This document shows, one piece after another, positions 10,100 through 21,002 of a DNA stretch of 51,531 nt (positions are counted from its first letter, which is position 1; the number at the start of each line of letters is the position of its first letter). The notes under the pieces were generated by a model that was not told where the DNA came from, ran no database searches, and worked only from the letters and a program-made list of their open reading frames with translations. The DNA comes from Mastigamoeba balamuthi (Eukaryota; Evosea; Mastigamoebida; Mastigamoebidae), in assembly GCA_902651635.1 (NCBI GenBank), contig CACRSC010000034.1, forward strand, positions 188,679 through 240,209. Reading direction: 5' to 3'. The translations under genes and the position numbers were made by a program.

Positions 10100-10875
10100 T
10101 CAGGACATTTGGATGCTCATCCCGCCCCTCTGGCCCTCAAAGAGGAGAAAGTCGATGAGGAAGAGGGCCCCCATGAGCAGCATGCGCTGCTTGCCAGTGG
10201 CGTCCTCGGGGAACTCTACGGAGAAGTTGTCGGCGTTGGTGAAGAGCTCCTTGTACGCCCCTGCCCACTGTTTCCTGATGAACCCGACGGGCTGGTCCCC
10301 CGAGTGGCCGCCCGCAGGGAAGATCTCCAGCACGTAGTTCATGCACCCGCAGCGGTGCCCGACGATGCGGTAGACCTCGGTGTCGTTCTCGTCTCTGCCA
10401 GAGTGGGTACTCGTGAGTTCCACGACGGCCCTGGTGAGCTCTTGCTTGTGTTCGCACCGGACGCTGAGAACGGGCACGCAACAGCTGAAGAGCTCGCGGA
10501 CGTAGCCCACGGGTACGTTGGGGAGCGCGCACTGCGCGCCCGTGAACACGTTGATGCGCTGGTAGCACGAGTCGCAGCAGCAGCAGCAGCACCCACCCGC
10601 GCTGCCCCAGCGGTAGGGCCGCTCGTAGCGCACGACCTCTCGCTGGTCCCCCGTCACCACGGACATCGCGAAGGATCGTGCGGACTGCGCAAACATTCGG
10701 CACGTGAAGGACGACTCCTCGATGGCGGTGAGGATATCTGCCCGGTTGGTGTCAGAAACGCTGGAGTTTTCAGTTTCAATTTCGGAAAACAACGGCGATA
10801 AACGTGTGTGAAGGGCAGATGCGCAGTGTTGCTATTTCACGTTGGTTCTGACCGCTCGTGGGATTGTATATCTTG
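10100..10875 (-). CDS. Phospholipid scramblase, 3' part (5' exon displaced to 29235)
   Basis: Scramblases move phospholipids between membrane leaflets in a calcium-dependent way. The large exon 10737-10100 encodes ILTAIEESSFTCRMF, a cysteine cluster (GGCCCCCCDSC), RIVGHRCGCMNYVLEIFP, PVGFIRKQWAGAYKELFTNA and the C-terminal helix MLLMGALFLIDFLLFEG. These occur in the order of the scramblase family, including the acidic FTNADNF calcium-site region. An intron 10840-10738 (GTGAAATAG to GGGCAG) joins it to the short upstream exon ending IYNPTSGQNQ at 10841. Beyond 10875 the homology stops abruptly. The missing N-terminal exon is found at 29235 on the other strand, beginning the same exon with a 65-bp overlap. 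The gene is therefore interrupted here, by inversion or by a wrong join. Confidence 0.85.
10811..10875 (-). repeat. 65-bp breakpoint repeat, copy 1
   Basis: The reverse complement of this stretch equals 29408-29472 with one mismatch (A for G in the splice donor GTGA[A/G]ATAGC). It covers the end of a scramblase exon and the start of the following intron. The other copy stops exactly at the N at 29473. Confidence 0.95.
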
Positions 10876-11370
10876 ACATGACGACAACAAGAACGTTGAC
10901 CAGGTCGTCACGTACATGCAGGCACACCCCCACCTGCGGACCTAGACTATCGATTGACTTCTGCAAGGTCTCTCCCTGCTCGACCTTTGAAGTAGAGTGG
11001 TGATGCCAAGGGGGGACTGCACCCCCAAGGCAAAGGAATAGCATTTCCCCACTTACCCTCTCATCACCACCTGAATATCACTCAATACAACATCACTTCT
11101 TCCTTCCTCCTTGAGTTTCTCACCCTCATAGGGGCCTCCTGCCCCCACCCCACGCATTACTGGGCATCATACTATGCACTGCTACAGCAGAGTCCACTAC
11201 ATGCCGCTACATTGCTTGACATGATCACATTGATGACGGGAAGTACTTGGTTTTTCAATTTTCCAATATTGTTAAAACCAAGATTTTCTGATGATTTTGT
11301 GTTTAAACTCATTTTCCTATTAAAACACGTTTTTCTACTGTAAATATACTGCATTCACGAAATTTTGACC
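10876..11370. other. Intergenic, with a copy of the GCCGCTAC repeat
   Basis: I see no confident gene. At about 11164-11225 lies a stretch with GCTACAGCAGAGTCCACTAC and CCGCTACATTGCTTGAC, which matches the tail of the palindromic repeat at the start of the window. From 11230 the sequence becomes AT-rich. Confidence 0.55.
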
Positions 11371-11379
11371 ATGGTAAAA

Positions 11380-13225
11380 ACCGGAGTTTGCAAAGAGGTA
11401 CTTAGAGATGCAGACACCTTGTGGGTGGCCATGCTTGCTGAACAAATCAAGCTCCATGGATGGACGAGGTTCTCTAGGTGCATTGAAGTAGTGCTGAAGA
11501 AAGGAGATCCAGATTAGAAGAATGTCTTCCAGCTCTGCTGCACCACAGTTCTATACAGCAAGGATCCCAGTAAGGCTGTCAATTTCACTGTGCTACCATT
11601 TGACGAGGTTAGATATATGTGCCTTGATGGCAATACATAGTATCTCATTGCTTCTCACCTGGATATGTACATTTTATCACTGGCAATAAAACTAAGTACT
11701 ACAGAAGGAAGGAAGATAATGGAAGAGGCTGTTATCGTGAATATTGTTATGGCAGACACGTGGACTTCAGGCTTCTGCGCACATGCATGCTCTGGACCAC
11801 TTCTTCACGTACATTAAGTGGGCATTGCATGATAAGGCTGTCGAGGCAATTGCAGAAGCCAGTTCAGGGAGCTGTAAGTGCTACTTGTATGCATATTGTC
11901 TTCTCACAGTGTACTAGCTCTACAATGACTTCTTTAAGTCAGAGCAGAACTGCATGAAGATGTCACTGATTGTAATGAAGATCATCAAGTGGAGCAAGGA
12001 GAATCAGGACAAGCTGTTCAGCAAGGTCAGCAAGATGCCAGGCATTAATACCATCTTCATTACTTCGTTCAAGATGTCATCTCTGTGGAGCTACTCTGTG
12101 GATGCTGTCTTATCTTTTATCAGGTTATTGCCAGTGATAAATGTGAAACTTACAATTATCACAGGAAGATGCTGAAGAGTCATCTGACCAGAAGGCAAAC
12201 CCGGCTGCTGTACAGCACCATGGAGGCAGTAGCTGGTTTGTTTGAAAAAGTTAAGACTCAAATGCAGATAATGGACATGGCTACTCAGCACAGATTGGCC
12301 TTCTCTGGCACATAGCTTAAGGTACTCTGATCAGTGCTAAATCAGGGCAAATTTATGGACTGCGTGAATGCTTCTACTGTGAATACCCTCTGGGACTGGG
12401 GCCCAGTGATGTGGGGAAAGATAAAGACTGTGAAGGAAGTCAATGTTGCATCAGCTGTGATCAAGAAGGAAATTGTGATAACTGACCCATTGGAGAGGAA
12501 GAGGCTGAATTGGAACAAGGCTCTCTACCTGGCTGAGGTTTGATCCTTCATTGCTATACCCTACTTAGTTTAAGCCAATTGTTCAGAGGTTCTTGGCAAC
12601 CCTGGATCTCTGCTTCACCAACATAACAGCATTGAGCACCAAGTGAATGGCCATTTAAGAGCTATCAACCAAACCTTCTGCCATGACAGATCATATTTCT
12701 ACTAAATCCCAAGGGTTTGTTCAGTTTCAAATGACCATTCTTACAGTTGTATCTAGAGTGTGCAGTTGTGAGTATATGTCCGAGCCACTTTGGCCAGGTC
12801 AGTCTCATTCTTCCACAGAATTCACCTTCTCTGCCTTTGAACATCAGACTCAAGAAAGTGGTTCTCAACTCCAGTGATTGTGCTGTTCCTAGAGAACAAG
12901 AACGTTTTCAAACCACAGAAAAAGGACAAGAGGATTCACTATGACTTGGTAGTTCACTTCCTAGCCCTGGTGGCTCGACAGTCTTTCCTGGACAACCTCA
13001 ATGCCACCTTCGTTCCTGTGGATATCAACAGAACAGAGGAGTTGTACTGCTTCTCAATGTTACACATTAAATATAAGACAATAGCAGAACTGGTGTTATC
13101 AGTGTACAACCACTGCAGCCTAAGGTGCAAGGAGACGTCTGTATTGAACTTCATCAACAACATCTTCTTCCACTTCAGCATAGTGGAGATAGGGACACAG
13201 CACATTGCAGATAATGCATGGTAGT
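11380..13225 (+). pseudogene. Decayed AT-rich gene of unknown family
   Basis: Plus-strand coding-like stretches follow each other with stops and frame changes. They include DTLWVAMLAEQIKLHGWTRF (about 11412), SKAVNFTVLPFDEVRYMCLD (about 11570), KIIKWSKENQDKLFSKVSKM (about 11980), KSHLTRRQTRLLYSTMEAV (about 12170), NTLWDWGPVMWGKIKTVKEV (about 12380) and a 116-codon open frame at 12874-13224 with NATFVPVDINRTEELYCF. The codon use is AT-rich, quite unlike the GC-rich genes from 15 kb on. I infer a long protein gene now inactivated, or an incoming element. No domain was recognised, so I give no function. Confidence 0.35.
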
Positions 13226-13429
13226 GGTTACTTCCTGATTACCTGCTGATCATTTCACAACATAACAACACCAAGAGCTGAGACAGGCCCCAGTAGTGGG
13301 CAAGGCGCTGAACATCGTCCAACTGTCTGTACCACCGAAGAAGTGGTCTGCACTCCGACACTCCTTTGAAACCGTTTCCTCGTACTGTCTTGCAAATAAA
13401 ATTAACCGAGGCAGGGACTTACAAGAGGT

Positions 13430-13500
13430 TGCACTGGCCGGGACTCGAACCCGGATCGCCCGCGTGGCAGGCGAGCATTCTACCCTTAGACCACCAGTGC
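13430..13500 (-). tRNA. tRNA-Gly (anticodon GCC)
   Basis: On the minus strand the acceptor arms GCACTGG and CCAGTGC pair fully. The A box reads TGGTCTAAGGG and the B box GGTTCGAGTCC. The anticodon loop CTGCCAC gives anticodon GCC. The length is 71 nt including the discriminator A. There is no intron and CCA is not encoded. The first T-run suitable as a Pol III terminator (AATTTTATTT) lies about 30 bases downstream. Confidence 0.97.
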
Positions 13501-13829
13501 TTCGTTAATACTATATTGCGTAGTAATAAAGAGTACAGATTCAGAAAGGTGTTAAGCTAGTAAAATGGTGTATTTATATATTCTCGTATTTGTTAATCTA
13601 CAGCAAGTTTTCTGTTTTCATATGACGATTTCCCAGGTAATGCAAAGAAGGAATAGTTCTATCTATTGAAATTCTGTCTCTTGGTCACATCATCAAGAAG
13701 ACCAGTGTTTTTAAACAGTTCATTTGCAACAGTAATAATGAAGATAATAATGATGAAAAGAAGAAATAGAAATATATTTGCCACTCATGAAGAAAAGAAG
13801 AAATAGCATATTGATACTTGGACTTCTTG

Positions 13830-13893
13830 AATGCAAGCAAGTGGATATGGGGACTCAAATGAGCCTCTGTACCCATGCAGCTTGCATGCAAGC
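13830..13893. repeat. Head-to-head pair of ~28-bp terminal-repeat-like words
   Basis: ATGCAAGCAAGTGGATATGG at 13831-13850 is followed at 13861 by GAGCCTCTGTACCCATGCAG, its imperfect reverse complement. The first word is repeated in direct orientation at 14770-14797, and the second word is inverted relative to that copy. The pair 13861-13893 and 14770-14797 could be the terminal inverted repeats of the Tc1-like remnant between them. Confidence 0.55.
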
Positions 13894-14189
13894 TCAATGA
13901 CATTTCGTAAGTACATTGCAATTAAAGTCTTTCTTAATCTTAAGATATCATAACTTGCTTTCAGGTGAGCAAAGAAGACAAGAATTCAAATAATGCAGAA
14001 AAGAATATAATACAGTAGAAATCACTAACAACTGTCTCCTGTTATCTTTTGATCAAATAATTCCTGAAATGTGTCATTAGAAATTGTCAACATTCGATTC
14101 AGAATCTGATCATGAAGTAGTTTCAGGCTTCATTATTTAAGCCATTATTAAAAATAGCTCATCAACAAGCTCACATAGATTTTACACAG

Positions 14190-14642
14190 GAAAATCTGCT
14201 GCAAGATTGGAGAGATGTATGATTTAGTGATGAGACAACATTTTGGCTGGGTGGATCAAAGGCAAAGCACTGGCAAGTATCTGGTCATTGATTTCTTATC
14301 AGGAAGGTGAAGTACCCCCAGAAGGTACAGGTTTGGGGGTGCTTTTCTTCACATGGATTCAGAAACTGCATATTTTTACAGGGAACCTGAATTCCGAAAA
14401 GATGTGTGATATCTATCAAAAAGCACTTCTGCCATTCATCAGACATGCATATGCACAATGTTTGGGCCATTCTGAAGGCCAGGGTTAGTAAGTCAAACCC
14501 TCGTTCTCTTACTACCTTGGTTCACTGTATTAGAAATGAGTGGAGACAACTCTCAGTGGAGTTTGCCCAAAAGTTGGTCAACTCAATGCCCTCTCGTTTA
14601 CAGGCAGTTATTGAGGCAAAAGAAGATTATACAATATACTAA
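14190..14642 (+). pseudogene. Tc1/mariner-type transposase remnant, C-terminal part
   Basis: The plus strand encodes the end of a Tc1-family DDE transposase. KYPQKVQVWGCFSSHGFRN lies in one frame (14308-14365) and, after frame shifts, NVWAILKARVSKSNP, LVHCIRNEWRQLSVEFAQKL and VNSMPSRLQAVIEAKEDY lie in another (14460-14640), ending in a stop at 14640. The pattern NLW.ILK.RV and the tail SMPRRLQAVI.AKGG are typical of this family. The N-terminal DNA-binding half and an intact catalytic triad are missing and at least two frame changes are present, so the element cannot make an active transposase. Confidence 0.8.
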
Positions 14643-14769
14643 GATCAGGTTTTTTTCTGGGTAAGAATATTGTAATAGGTGAAATGTTTGGTAGAATTGA
14701 ACATCGTTTTAAAATAGGGGACAGTTGGTAGTGATTTCTACTGTAGCATATTTATAAATAGACATTTTT

Positions 14770-14797
14770 GCATGCAAGCAAGTGGGTATGGGGGCTC
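14770..14797. repeat. Candidate terminal repeat of the Tc1-like remnant
   Basis: CATGCAAGCAAGTGGGTATG followed by GGGGCTC is the direct copy of 13830-13856 and the imperfect reverse complement of 13861-13888. It lies about 130 bp after the transposase stop, a plausible place for the right end of a small Tc1-like element. Confidence 0.5.
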
Positions 14798-15005
14798 GTC
14801 CAGAATTTTTGAGGCCCCCTTGAGTACAGTGAGCTGCCAAAGGAATTGACTGAGAATATGGAGCAGGAGGTCAACTGATCCTTTGGAAAGTTGCGGTCTC
14901 TGGGGTCAAAAAGATGCTCGATGTGAAGCAAAAGTGACCTGCTCCCACCGAGAGGAGCATTAGGCAACCCTGTGGTGACCCTATCGTTAGATCGGGGGCT
15001 GGTTA

Positions 15006-16119
15006 TTACGCTCCTCTCGGGTCGACCACCTCGGTCACCTCGACGAGGCCCGGGCCACAAGCCAGCGCGAACTTCCTCTTGTAGTTCTCGATGAGCCCCG
15101 TGTCGCAGTCGATGAGCCACCGTCGCCCGTGGCAGTTCTTGGCGCAGTTGAGCTGCGCGCCCGGCATCCCCCCGCTGCTCGTCGCCGTCTCGCCGCTCGG
15201 CGCCGCGTCCGTCAGCAGCTCGAACGCGATGTGGCCCTGCGAGCCTGGCACGACGACGTACTCGTCGATGCGCGCGTAGAGCACCTGCTTGCACTCGCCG
15301 CACACGGCCCGCAGGGGCCCCGTCCCGAACGGCGCCGCGCAGAGCACGACCCTCTTGAGCGTCGCCGAGCCCCGCAGCGCCCGCAGCGCCCGCGCGATGC
15401 GGCCCGGGGTGGGCCTGGGGAACCACGCGAGCTCCGCGAGCGCCGCCAGGTAGTGGAAGCCGCGGGAGCCGAACGCGAGCTGCGTGTGGGCCGCGCAGAG
15501 GCAGCGGAGCCGCGACGAGGCCAGCGGCAGCCCCCGCAGGGCGCTCTCGACGGCGCAGACGCTCAGTGCCGGGCAGCGGCTGACGTCGAGGCGCTCGAGC
15601 CGGCCCCACGAGGCCGTGACGACCGAGCGCAGGGCGTCGTCGCCGACGCTCGACTCGCTGAGGTCTGCGCTGCGCACGTACGAGAGGCGCCCCGAGCGGC
15701 TCAGCGACGCCAGCGCCTCGCTCAGCCTCGCCTGCGGCCACAGCCGCGCCACGACGCGCTGGATCCGGCAGTCGGGCGACAGGTACACCACCGAGTGCCA
15801 CAGCTGACGTCACCGGCCCCGGAAAAGTTTAGAAAACTCCCCAAACGGCTAAAAGAAAAATGCACGGAAATCAACGGGTCTCGCGAGACTGGCGGCTGTG
15901 CGAGGAGGGGCTGGGGCCCACCTTGCACACGCGGGCGGCACGCATGAGGGAGAGCGGCGGCTGCTCGGTGGACAGCAGCGCGAAGATCACCTCGAGGGCG
16001 GCCTCGGGCAGCGGGCCGGCTCTGTCCGGCTGGAGGCTCATGGCAATGAGGGGGTGTCCCGGCCGGAAGGCCAGCTCGTCGATCCTGGTGGTGCTGTGCG
16101 CGCTGCACGCGCCGCCCAT
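15006..16119 (-). CDS. F-box protein
   Basis: F-box proteins bind Skp1 and bring substrates to SCF ubiquitin ligases. There are two exons, 16119-15922 and 15803-15006 (intron GTGGGC to CGTCAG, frame kept), giving 331 residues. Residues 36-75 read LPEAALEVIFALLSTEQ, then LMRAARVCKLWHSVV, the usual F-box pattern with the conserved C.LW. After it come leucine-rich stretches (SYVRSADLSESSVGDDALRS and RLERLDVSRCPALSV) that look like degenerate leucine-rich repeats. A Cys-rich C-terminal part (AVCGECKQ, LNCAKNCHGRRW) resembles a small metal- or disulfide-bound domain. The start could be the ATG at 16119 or the second one 26 codons later. Aladin lies 149 bp upstream on the same strand. Confidence 0.8.
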
Positions 16120-16267
16120 TCAGTGCGCAGGGCTATTTATGGGTCAGTCAGATTCCCAGATAAAAAAGATACGCGAATCAGGCACACCGAACGAAATCAA
16201 ATCAGCACGAGCAGTCAGTGCAAAGGGGAAAAAAGAGAATATAGTGTGTTCCGGGAATCTCTCGGCC

Positions 16268-18712
16268 TCAAACGAATTTGCGCTCGTTCGTCATGTAGAG
16301 CGGGTAGAGCGCCACCTTCCCGTTGGTCCACGCCTGCGGTGGGCAGCGGTGGGCTCGTGTCAGTCGCGAAAGGCTCAATTGACTGAGCTGGCGTACCACC
16401 GACAGCAGCGCTCCCCTGGGGAAGTTTGTCGCGAAGCTCACCGCCAGCGGGTGCGCACCCGCAGGGCCCCGTATCCACCCCCTGCCGCACGCACATGGTC
16501 AGCCCCCTGGGGCGTGGGCGGAGAGTTGCCAGCGTACACGGGGGCCAGCGAGTTGCGGGCGGTCGCGTTGGTCTGGAAGACAGCGACGAGCTCCGAGCCG
16601 TCGCCCACCTCCTCCGTGTCGAAGAACACCGCGAGCCTCCTGCCGCTGGCGTCCCAGCTCGTCCCCTTGATGCCCCTCCCTCCGGCCCTGCGCACGCGTC
16701 GTCGCCGAGTCAGCGCAGGCCCGAGCGAGAGAGTCGCGCCCGCGATGCGGGAGCTCACGGGATCAGCGAGCGGCTGGCGTCGGCCTGCGCGGCCTCGTAG
16801 GGGCTCTGGCGCTCGGGCAGCGGCTGGGCCATGTAGCGCTCAAGCGACTCGAGGCGGTAGGACTTGACGACCTCCTCGGGGCGCTTCTCGAGCAGGAAGA
16901 ACTGCAGCACGGGCGACCCTGCGAACGAGAGCACAAACGAGGCGGGGCCGCCCCACGAGGCGCTGCGGCAGAACGCGGCCTGCGTGCTGATGTTCACGTG
17001 CTTCCACGTCGACGTCTCGTAGAGGCGCACGAAGGGCCCGGTCGTGCCGACGAGCAGGTGGGCGCCGTCGGGCGACCAGCTCAGGCACGAGACGAGCCCC
17101 GCGCCGCGCACGATCGACGGCTGGCCGCTGACGGCGTTCCATACGAGGATGCTCGTCGACGTCGGCGACGACGCGGCCAGCAGGCACCCCGACGGCGCCC
17201 AGGCGACGCTCGTGACGGGCCCCAGGGCGTCGTGGCGCAGCAGGCGCATCCACGCGCCCGAGCTCATCGCAAAGGGCGTGGCGCCCGACGACGACTGCGG
17301 GGCAACGCCGACCTCCCACAGGCAGACGCCGTACATCGTCCCCGCGGCCAGCACAAGCGAGGCGCACGGCTGCCACTCGAGGCACGTCACGCCGTGCTGC
17401 ATCGTGCTCCCCAGCGTCACCGGGTGCCACACTGCCGAGGCAACGGGTTTGCGATCGAGCGAGCGGCAAAGTGTCGTTGTGCTCGGGAGTGAAGCGGGAG
17501 AGGGCTTAAGCAGGGCATCGCGAGGCTGGAGAGGACACAAGGGGGACAGACAGGGGCAGAGGGAGAAGAGAGGGAGAGGGATGGGGATGGCTTGGCAGCC
17601 GTACGCTGGTTGAGGACGTCGTAGATGGCGATGGTGCTGTCGGACTGCGCGACCGCGAAGAGTGTTCGGAACTTGTGCCAGCCGATCGCACGCACGAGCG
17701 CTCCCTTGCGGATCCTCAGGCCCGGCGGTATCGACTTCTCCAGAGCGGCCTGCGGGCGTGTGCGTGTGAGCAACCGGGGGGTTGGCGCCTCCGTGGAGTG
17801 CGCGGGCTCACGTCGCTGGGGATCGAGGGGTACGCCCAGGTGTTCCAGAGGCCCACCGCCGTGGTCGCCGCGTACTTGAGGAACCTCGCCGCGTAGTCCG
17901 CCGTCGCGACGACCGCGGGGTGCGTGGCCGCGGCCACCACGTGCGACCTGACCACTGCCAGCGTCCCGGCCTCCCCCTGCTGCTGCTGCTGCTCGCCCTC
18001 CTGCTGCTCCGCCTGTGGCTGCGGCTGAGGCTGAGGCTGAGGCTGGGCGGCGGCGTCGTCGTCGTCGTGCGCTGTGCCGTCGCTGCTGTCGGCAGAGCCC
18101 GCGTCGTCGTCCGACGGCGGCTGCATGGCCGTGTCGTCGAGCAGCACGTTCTCCTGGGTGACCGACTCTCTGCTGACGCGCGCGCAGCCGTCGCCCAGGT
18201 CCGTCCTCACACTGACCATCGGGTACACAACGCACTGCACTCCCAGCGGCGGCAGCGGGAGGGGGGAAAAACGCAGATGACGTAAGCGAATATAGTACGA
18301 GATGACGACATGACGGTTGACGTGGCTTGGGCGAGGGGGTGGGGAAATCGCACGTCGTGGAGGCGCAGCGACCGGAGGATCGGGTCGTCGTCGCCCGAGA
18401 ACGAGTCTGCCCCCCAGCGCGTATCGAAACCCGCTGAGTCAACGAACGCGCTTTGCGGGGCACGGGGGGCGGAGGAGGAGGAGGCGGCGGCGGGGGGCGG
18501 CGCACGCATCCTGCCGTCGACCTCGCAGAGCGTGATGGCGCCGTAGGGCAGGCGCTCGCTGGGCCTCTGCGGCGGCGCCACGTCATTGTCTGCGGGGGAG
18601 CCGAGCCGCGAGGGAGGGGGAGAGAGAGAGTCGGTGCGGGAGGGAGGGACCACTGTGGCGGGGCCGTGCCTTTGAAGGAGTGGCTGTGGCGCGTGTCGCT
18701 GTCGTTCTCCAT
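16268..18712 (-). CDS. AAAS: Aladin, WD-repeat nuclear pore protein
   Basis: Aladin is a beta-propeller nucleoporin of the cytoplasmic/membrane face of the nuclear pore. I reconstruct eight exons: 18712-18670, 18589-18354, 18234-17812, 17749-17605, 17431-16759, 16687-16538, 16481-16397 and 16333-16268. All phases agree, giving 606 residues. Family landmarks run in order: an N-terminal [103 protein letters not shown], and [15 protein letters not shown] with [10 protein letters not shown], ending [18 protein letters not shown]. An acidic insert (about 17990-18130) is rich in Gln/Ala/Asp. Exon 1 ends in AAAG with a GC donor (GCACGG). The gene is divergent from RagC, with 209 bp between the starts. 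Confidence 0.88.
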
Positions 18713-18921
18713 CGCGTTTGTGTGCGCGCCAACACAGCAGGGGAGAAGAGGAAGATCAAAAGGAAGATTCCCCGGAGGAAGATACGCGCATCTCTCTCAG
18801 CCCGCGCAGATATTGCCCCCCTTCCCTGTCGGTGCGAGCTCTTTTTTGTTTTTCGTTTGCGGGTGTGGACACGAAGGCAGCGGGCACGCAGCGCGGAGCC
18901 ACAGGCAGCACAGCACCACAC

Positions 18922-20748
18922 ATGTCGGTTTCAGGCATCCTCGGCGCGGCCAACGCAGTACGCGCGCCGGCACGCCCGCGCCCCGTGCCGGAACTCAACG
19001 ATTCCTCCCTCCCCCCCCCTCCTGGACAGTTTGACGAGGACGACAGCTACGGGGACGAGGAGCACGCGGACTTTGTCACGGGGCAGTACGGGGCCAACGG
19101 GGGCGAGGGCGCCGAGGGCATGCTGATGGCGCCCGAGGGGCAGGCGGCGGCCGCGGGGCCCGGGGAGGGGGCCGAGGCGGAGAACAAGCCGCACATACTG
19201 CTGATGGGGCTGAGGCGCAGCGGCAAGTCGAGCATCCTCAAGGTCGTCTTCCACAAGATGTCGCCCCAGGAGACCCGCCACCTCGAGAGCACCAAGACCA
19301 TCGAGCGCAGCGACGCCGGCAGGGCCTCCTTCATCGGCTTCCAGGTGCTCCCTTCTCTCCTCTCTCTCTCTCTTCTCTCTTCGCCCTCTCTCTTCTGCGC
19401 GGGTCTGTCAGATGCGACCCCCACTGCACTGGGGCGCGAGGGAACGGAGCAGGGTCCTCGGACGGTGGGCTGGGCTCCGTGCAGAGGCCCCGAGGGGGTC
19501 GTTTCCTCGTCGACGGGACGAATCAATTGCTTGTGGCAACGCTCGCGTATTTGCGGGCGAAGTGGGACGCACGCGTTGCGGTGCCCTCGGGACGGCGGGG
19601 CTCACGGAGGGCGCGTTGCTGTGCGCTGCCGCAGGTGTGGGACTTCCCCGGGCAGCTGGACTTCTTCGACGACCCGGCGTTTGACTCGCTCAGCGTGCTC
19701 TGCTCGTGCGGCGCGCTCATCTTCGTGATTGACGCCCAGGAGGACTACAACGAGGCGCTCCGGAGGCTCCACCAGACCATCGTCAAGGCCCACAGGGTAT
19801 CTTCCCTATCCCTCCCCGGCCCCTCTGGTCTCCCCCTCGCCCCCAGATTCCCCCTGAAACGGCTGCTGCCTCCCGCCACAGCTCAACTCCGCGGTGAGGT
19901 TCGAGGTCCTGATCCACAAGGTCGACGGCCTGTCCGACGACCACAAGATCGGTATGCTACCCTCCCTGCCCCTTCTCTTCCCGTGCAGTCGGCGTTTGCT
20001 GAACGCGTCTCCTGCAGACTGCCAGTGGGGGATCATCAACAGATGCCACGACGCGCTGCACGAGGCCGGACTGATGGACGTCCAGATCACCTTCCACCTC
20101 ACGAGGTACCCGTGCTCGTCACCCGTTCAAGGCGCCCCGCTCACTGGCTCCTGTTGTTGGCGGGCAGCATCTACGACCACTCGATCTTCGACGCCTTCTC
20201 GAAGATCGTGCAGAAGCTGACTCCGCAGACGCACACGCTCTCGGACCTGCTCGACAGCTTCATCGCGAGCTCCAAGATCGAGAAGTCGTTCCTCGCAGAC
20301 ATCGCGACCAAGATCTACGTCGCCACCGACTCGTCCGAGGTCGACGTCTCCAACTACGAGCTCTGCTCCGACATGATCGACGTCGTCAGCGACATCATCT
20401 ACATCTACGAGTGCGCCCGCCACCACGCCTCTCCCCGATGTGGGGGCTCTGTGGCTGACGTTGCCGCGCAGCACCGAGAGGGAGCAGAAGCCCGACGAGG
20501 ACATGCAATCGATTATCACGCTGAACGAGGGCTTTGTGCTGTACCTGCGCACCGTCAACCGCTTCCTCGTGCTCGTCGGCATTGTCCGCCAGTCCAACTT
20601 CGAGAACCGCGGTGCCCCCGTCTCCCTCCGTCGCCCCCCCGCGCCTCTGACAGCCGTGCGCCTCGCAGCGCTCATCGACTACAACTTCGAGTGCTTCAGA
20701 AAAGCTGTGACCGACGTGTTCCGTCTGCAGCAGGTCCCGCAGTCGTGA
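18922..20748 (+). CDS. RagC: RagC/Gtr2-type Rag GTPase
   Basis: This is the GTPase partner of RagA/Gtr1, which places TORC1 on lysosomes in response to amino acids. Seven exons (18922-19344, 19635-19796, 19882-19951, 20018-20105, 20168-20410, 20472-20611, 20669-20748) give 401 residues with consistent phases. The first 87 residues are a low-complexity acidic/Gly/Pro extension. The P-loop follows (GLRRSGKSS, residues 96-104), then [10 protein letters not shown] (142-151), which is the RagC/D rather than RagA form, then [11 protein letters not shown], with HKVD at the NKxD position as in Rag proteins. The roadblock-like C-terminal half contains [18 protein letters not shown] and is followed by [15 protein letters not shown]. 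It ends [10 protein letters not shown]. The N-terminal tail is longer than usual. Confidence 0.92.
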
Positions 20749-21002
20749 TGGCCGCCTCTGCTTTGCTATGCGCTCGGCATTGGCCTCGCTCTCAAACCCC
20801 CCCGCCGCTTCCTTTTCCGCTAAAAGCAGAGAGATAAACCCAAGTCACGAGTAGCCCTCTGTGGCCTCTGGTGTGCCGAGCAGCTCCTTCGTCCGTCGGC
20901 CCGTTGATTTCTTCCCCTCGCGTGTGCGAGGGGGGCTGTGTGTGTGTGTGTGTGCGTGTGGACTGCTCCTCTATACAAAACAGCGGGAGACACGCGTGGC
21001 CC
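20749..21002. other. Short convergent spacer with a (GT)n run
   Basis: This lies between the 3' ends of the Rag GTPase and the CoA-transferase gene. GTGTGTGTGTGTGTGTGCGTG at about 20937-20958 is a simple dinucleotide repeat. I see nothing else. Confidence 0.8.

Noticed and set aside
15129-15947. A 272-codon open frame on the plus strand.
   Set aside because: Antisense shadow of the F-box gene in GC-rich DNA; Arg/Ala-rich with no domain.
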